64,000 nt of DNA. It comes from an uncultured Bacteroidales bacterium. GTDB taxonomy: Bacteria > Bacteroidota > Bacteroidia > Bacteroidales > Muribaculaceae. Shown here piece after piece: positions 60,614 through 64,000 of this stretch. The notes under the pieces are model-generated. The model ran no database searches, was not told where the DNA came from, and saw only the letters and a program-made list of their open reading frames with translations. The DNA lies in contig CADCFN010000002.1 of the NCBI GenBank assembly GCA_902800715.1, positions 372,001-436,000 on the forward strand, read 5' to 3'. Position 1 is the first letter of the stretch. The number at the start of each line of letters is the position of its first letter. A program made the position numbers and the translations under genes.

Positions 60614-62482
60614 CTAACTCTCAGAGAGTTCAAGCCAGCGCAGTTCTTTCTCGTCAAGGAGGTCTTTAACCTCTTGGTAGCGAGCGGCTTTGGCAGCCAC
60701 ATCGTCGAGAGTCTCACCGCTGGCAAACAGGGCGTCTAATTCGGCTTTCTCCTTATTGAGGGCTTCGATGTCAATATTGAGTTGCTCGAGCTCCTTTTGT
60801 TCCTTGTAAGTCAGACGTTTCTGTTCGCTGCGGTTTGCCCAGGTGTTTTCTTTCGGCTTGGCAACTTCCTGTTCCTTAGCGAGTTGGGCTGCTTCTTGTT
60901 CGTGTCGTTGCTTCCAGGCGCGATACTCGCTGTAATTGCCCGGGAAGTCCTTCACATGGCCATTTCCCGTGAACACAAACGTGTGGTCCACCGTGCGGTC
61001 CATAAAGAAGCGGTCGTGGCTCACGATGATGACACAGCCATTGAACTGTGACAGGTATTCCTCGAGAATCTCCAGTGTGGAGATGTCAAGGTCGTTTGTC
61101 GGCTCATCGAGGATGAGGAAGTTGGGTTTGGTCATCAGCACCATCGCCAAGTACAGGCGTCGTCTCTCGCCACCGCTCAGTTTGGCAATGAATTTCTGCT
61201 GGTCCTGCGGTGAGAACAGGAAGTGGTTGAGCCACGCCATGGCTGTGTAATGGTGCTTTTCATCAAAGTAGATATACTCTGCCACATCGCGCACAGCATC
61301 AATCACCCGCTTGCCCTCATCAAAGTGCATTCCTTCCTGACTGTAATGGGCGAATTTCACTGTTTCGCCTATTTCAAAGTAGCCGCTATCAGGCTTGACG
61401 ATGTCAAGCAGCAACTTGATGAACGTGGTCTTGCCCACGCCGTTATCGCCCACGATGCCCAGTTTTTCATAACGGGCAAAGGTGTAATTGAAATCGTCAA
61501 GAATTACCTTATCGCCAAAGCGCTTATTGACATGGTGGGCTGTGAAAATTTTCTTGCCGATGTAGGCGCTCTTGACGTTCAATTCCACCTCGCCGTCATC
61601 TCGTCGTTGTTGTGCTCGCTCCTGCAGGTCATAGAAGGCATCGATGCGATACTGCGCTTTGTGGGCACGCGCCTGCGGCTGACGGCGCATCCAGTCCAAC
61701 TCGGTGCGCAGCAGGTTGCGGGCACGTTCCACCTGGGCATTCTGCGCCTCGATGCGTTCGGCACGCTTCTCCAGATAGTAATTGTAGTTACCATTGTAGG
61801 AGAAGATGCTGTGCTGGTCCATTTCCAGGATGCGGTTGCAGATGTTGTCCAGGAAGTAGCGGTCGTGGGTCACCATCAGCAGGGTGACACGGCTGCGCTG
61901 CAGGTAGTTCTCCAGCCACTCAATCATGTCGATGTCGAGGTGGTTGGTCGGCTCGTCAAGGATGAGCATCTGGGGGTCATCAATGAGCAGGCGGGCCAGC
62001 GCGACACGCTTGACCTGTCCACCGCTCAACTCCTTGACCGGCTGGTTGTAATCGGTGATTTTGAGTTGGGTGAGAATCTGCTTGAAGCGCTCCTCGTAGT
62101 CCCACGCCACATTAGCATCCATCGCCTGGATGGCGGCAGTCATCGCATCACTGTCGCCCGAGCGCAGGGCCTCCTCATAGGCATGAATAGCACCCGAACG
62201 CGGGTCATCGCCATGCAGACAGGCGTCGAGTACAGTGTGCGCACCACCCAAGTCAGGCAACTGCGGCAGGTATCCCACCCGCAGGTTGTTGCGGTAGATG
62301 ACCGTACCGCTGTCCTGCGAGGCAATACCCGCCAGGATGTCGAGCAAGGTAGACTTGCCAGTGCCGTTCTTGGCGATAAGCCCGATTTTCTCACCCTCGG
62401 CAATACCGAAGGTCAAATCCTCGAAGAGCACATCGACGCCGAACGCCTTGCTCAACCCCTCTACCTGCAAATAACTCACCAT
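60614..62482 (-). CDS. ABC-F ATPase, Uup-like
   Basis: A 622-residue protein with two ABC cassettes and no membrane segment. It has Walker A GLIAKNGTGKSTLL and GIVGDNGVGKTTFI, signatures LSGGQVKR and LSGGERRR, and Walker B LILDEPTNHLD and LILDEPTNDLD. A linker between the cassettes (about 240-320) and a C-terminal coiled coil (about 540-622) fit the Uup subgroup. ABC-F proteins bind ribosomes to relieve stalling or confer antibiotic resistance; the short linker argues for the housekeeping type. Confidence 0.92.
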   Translation of the reverse strand: MVSYLQVEGLSKAFGVDVLFEDLTFGIAEGEKIGLIAKNGTGKSTLLDILAGIASQDSGTVIYRNNLRVGYLPQLPDLGGAHTVLDACLHGDDPRSGAIHAYEEALRSGDSDAMTAAIQAMDANVAWDYEERFKQILTQLKITDYNQPVKELSGGQVKRVALARLLIDDPQMLILDEPTNHLDIDMIEWLENYLQRSRVTLLMVTHDRYFLDNICNRILEMDQHSIFSYNGNYNYYLEKRAERIEAQNAQVERARNLLRTELDWMRRQPQARAHKAQYRIDAFYDLQERAQQRRDDGEVELNVKSAYIGKKIFTAHHVNKRFGDKVILDDFNYTFARYEKLGIVGDNGVGKTTFIKLLLDIVKPDSGYFEIGETVKFAHYSQEGMHFDEGKRVIDAVRDVAEYIYFDEKHHYTAMAWLNHFLFSPQDQQKFIAKLSGGERRRLYLAMVLMTKPNFLILDEPTNDLDISTLEILEEYLSQFNGCVIIVSHDRFFMDRTVDHTFVFTGNGHVKDFPGNYSEYRAWKQRHEQEAAQLAKEQEVAKPKENTWANRSEQKRLTYKEQKELEQLNIDIEALNKEKAELDALFASGETLDDVAAKAARYQEVKDLLDEKELRWLELSES

Positions 62483-62563
62483 AACATAGATGTTTAGAAT
62501 GTCGCGATGTCATCACGACAGTTATCTGATACTTCATGTCGTGGCATTGCCACAACAATAATA

Positions 62564-63865
62564 TCAAGAGAAGAACTGTTTCATCACTTTGATCATGTTC
62601 ACATGGTCATCACATGAACCGGTCTCGCACACCGAGTGCATTGCTAGCACGGGGTTACCCACGTCCACGCCCTCGATATCGAGCTGGCCCGTGAGGATGT
62701 TGCCCAAGGTCGAACCGCCAGCCACATCGCTGTGGTTAACGAAGTACTGGAACGGAGCGTCAGCGCGTTCGCAGAGGCTTCTGAAGATGGCTGCCGAATG
62801 GGCATCGCTCATGTACTTGCAGTTAGCATTGACCTTGACGCACGGACCACCACCAAGCGAGGGATGGTTGGTCGGGTCATATTTCTCGGGATAGTTGGGA
62901 TGGAAAGCATGGGCATTGTCAGCCGAAACCATAAACGAACGGTGAACGGCACGGCCAAAGTCCTCAAAGTCACCACCCAATGCCATCACGAGCCTCAGCA
63001 GCATGTTACCCAGCACGGGCGAGTGAGCTCCCTGCTTGGTTCCACTACCCGTCTCCTCGTTGTCGAAGATGGCTGCCACCAGCGTCGCGTCTTTGTCTTT
63101 AGCCTCGGTAATGGCGGTGATGGCGGCATGCACCATGCTCAAGTCATCGAGACGCCCAGCCGAGATGAACTCGTTGTTAAGGCCGAACAAGCTTGCCTTG
63201 CTCACGTCATAAAGCATCAGGTCAAAGTCCAGAATATCAGCCACTTCGATCTGCAACTCGTCAGCAACGAGGTTGAGCAACGTGTTCTGCCACTCCATGT
63301 CCTTGTTGATTTTGGCAAGGATGGGCAGCATGTCCTTCTGCTTCGACAGGTGGTTACCCTCGTTGACGGCACGGTTGAAGTGGATTGCGAGGTGTGAAAT
63401 GCACATCAGGGGACGCTCAATCTTCAAGAGTTTGGTCACGGGATGGAGGACATCCTTGCCCTTGAGAATCACACGGCCAGCCAGTGACAAGGGGCGGTCA
63501 AACCAGGTATAGAGAATCGGACCACCATACACCTCGGTGTTCAAGCGCAGAATACCGCCATCGCCGGGAATTTCGGCAGCAGGCTTGATTCTGAAGCAGG
63601 GCGAATCGCTGTGTGCAGCGATAATCTTGAAACCTGTGTCAGCAGGTTTCTTCTTACCGACCTGCACTGCAAAGATGGCGCTGTCATTCTTGGTGAAGAA
63701 AAACTTCTCACCAGCCTTGGCAGTCATTTTGTCGTCGATTTTCTTCTCCTTGAAGCCATTGGCTGTCAAGATTTTCTTCACGGTGTCCACTGCCAGAAAG
63801 TTGCAAGGACTGTTATCCAGAAATTCCAGCAATGATGATACATATTTATCAGCTAACTTACTCAT
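62564..63865 (-). CDS. M18-family aminopeptidase
   Basis: A 433-residue cytoplasmic zinc aminopeptidase. First metal-site IIAAHSDSPCFRIKP (about 82-96), DDLSMVHAAI (about 240), catalytic FDNEETGSGTKQGA (about 267-280), and C-terminal GGSTLGNI and the conserved His in VLAMHSVCETG. It removes N-terminal acidic or neutral residues from peptides. The 81-bp gap to the ABC-F gene has a CACGACA/TGTCGTG dyad (62511-62540 region) that could be a terminator. Confidence 0.93.
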   Translation of the reverse strand: MSKLADKYVSSLLEFLDNSPCNFLAVDTVKKILTANGFKEKKIDDKMTAKAGEKFFFTKNDSAIFAVQVGKKKPADTGFKIIAAHSDSPCFRIKPAAEIPGDGGILRLNTEVYGGPILYTWFDRPLSLAGRVILKGKDVLHPVTKLLKIERPLMCISHLAIHFNRAVNEGNHLSKQKDMLPILAKINKDMEWQNTLLNLVADELQIEVADILDFDLMLYDVSKASLFGLNNEFISAGRLDDLSMVHAAITAITEAKDKDATLVAAIFDNEETGSGTKQGAHSPVLGNMLLRLVMALGGDFEDFGRAVHRSFMVSADNAHAFHPNYPEKYDPTNHPSLGGGPCVKVNANCKYMSDAHSAAIFRSLCERADAPFQYFVNHSDVAGGSTLGNILTGQLDIEGVDVGNPVLAMHSVCETGSCDDHVNMIKVMKQFFS

Positions 63866-63884
63866 AATTATTTAGTTATTAATT

Positions 63885-64000
63885 TTAAATTCCGTAATAA
63901 ACAGCATTTAACGCACGTTGTACGTTGCACAGGGTTTGCCCCCAATAGTTGATGAAATTAACCTTGCACTGGCACAGCATTTCATGCTGGGTCTCGGTGA
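63885..64000 (-). CDS. C-terminal fragment of an unrecognised protein
   Basis: The last 37 codons of a minus-strand frame are open from the window edge to TAA at 63887-63885, ending FINYWGQTLCNVQRALNAVYYGI. It stops 19 nt before the M18 aminopeptidase start, so it would be the upstream gene of the same transcript. Too short to identify. Confidence 0.45.
   Translation of the reverse strand, partial: TETQHEMLCQCKVNFINYWGQTLCNVQRALNAVYYGI

Overview
The window is a gene-dense stretch of a Bacteroidales chromosome, most likely a gut or rumen member of the Prevotellaceae/Muribaculaceae type. Three things point there. Promoters repeatedly match the Bacteroidota pattern TTTG-N19/20-TAnnTTTG, with no obvious Shine-Dalgarno sequences. 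Lineage markers are present: GldH, a RicT/PSP1 protein, DUF4293, a NhaD antiporter and a UmuC with a DUF4113 tail. Secreted proteins end in dockerin-like repeats (BspA-like LRR protein, S8 protease, GH53 galactanase). No rRNA, tRNA, CRISPR array or complete insertion sequence was seen.

Layout. 1-1 kb: hemerythrin/RIC-like di-iron protein overlapping a degenerate response regulator cut by the window edge. 1.1-8.5 kb: a nine-gene minus-strand run (zinc metallopeptidase, hisS, Crp/Fnr regulator, TSCPD protein, two lipoproteins, PhnP-like hydrolase, umuD, alkaline-phosphatase-superfamily membrane enzyme). 8.7-16.5 kb: Ala/Lys/Asp-rich lipoprotein, GNAT, M3 peptidase, mutS2, C1 peptidase, ridA. 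16.5-26.6 kb: a defence island in which hsdM-hsdS and hsdR of a type I restriction system bracket a GmrSD-like DUF262/DUF1524 nuclease and an AT-rich unknown gene of 505 codons. 26.7-38.6 kb: LRR surface protein, gpmI, dxr, rseP, rlmI, lipoprotein, dipeptidyl-peptidase III, GH20 hexosaminidase. 38.6-48 kb: nhaD, DUF4293, TPR protein, dnaG, LysM protein with a receptor-like domain, outer-membrane barrel. 48-64 kb: S8 protease, GH53 galactanase, holA, gtrA, gldH, ricT, rny, a structured RNA that may be 6S RNA, zapA, umuC, an ABC-F ATPase and an M18 aminopeptidase.

How it works together. Most genes are core functions: translation and RNA turnover (hisS, rlmI, rny), replication and repair (dnaG, holA, mutS2, umuD/umuC), isoprenoid and glycolytic enzymes, and envelope biogenesis. 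The accessory part is the defence island. Its two inner genes, GmrSD-like plus unknown, are visibly more AT-rich than hsdM and hsdR. They are flanked by a 29-bp near-perfect inverted repeat (19809-19837 and 23429-23457), which suggests a cassette placed inside the hsd locus.

The least explained sequence structures are: (i) tandem heptads AACTNNN directly upstream of three start codons, two of them with complementary AGTNNNN heptads after the preceding stop; (ii) a 35-bp dyad covering the promoter of the LysM gene; (iii) a 137-bp element with GTTGCAAAACT inverted ends beside hsdR; (iv) two -7 boxes that abut start codons (mutS2, dxr), implying leaderless mRNAs; and (v) a short terminated transcript divergent from mutS2. 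All functional calls rest on motif recognition by eye; no database search was possible.
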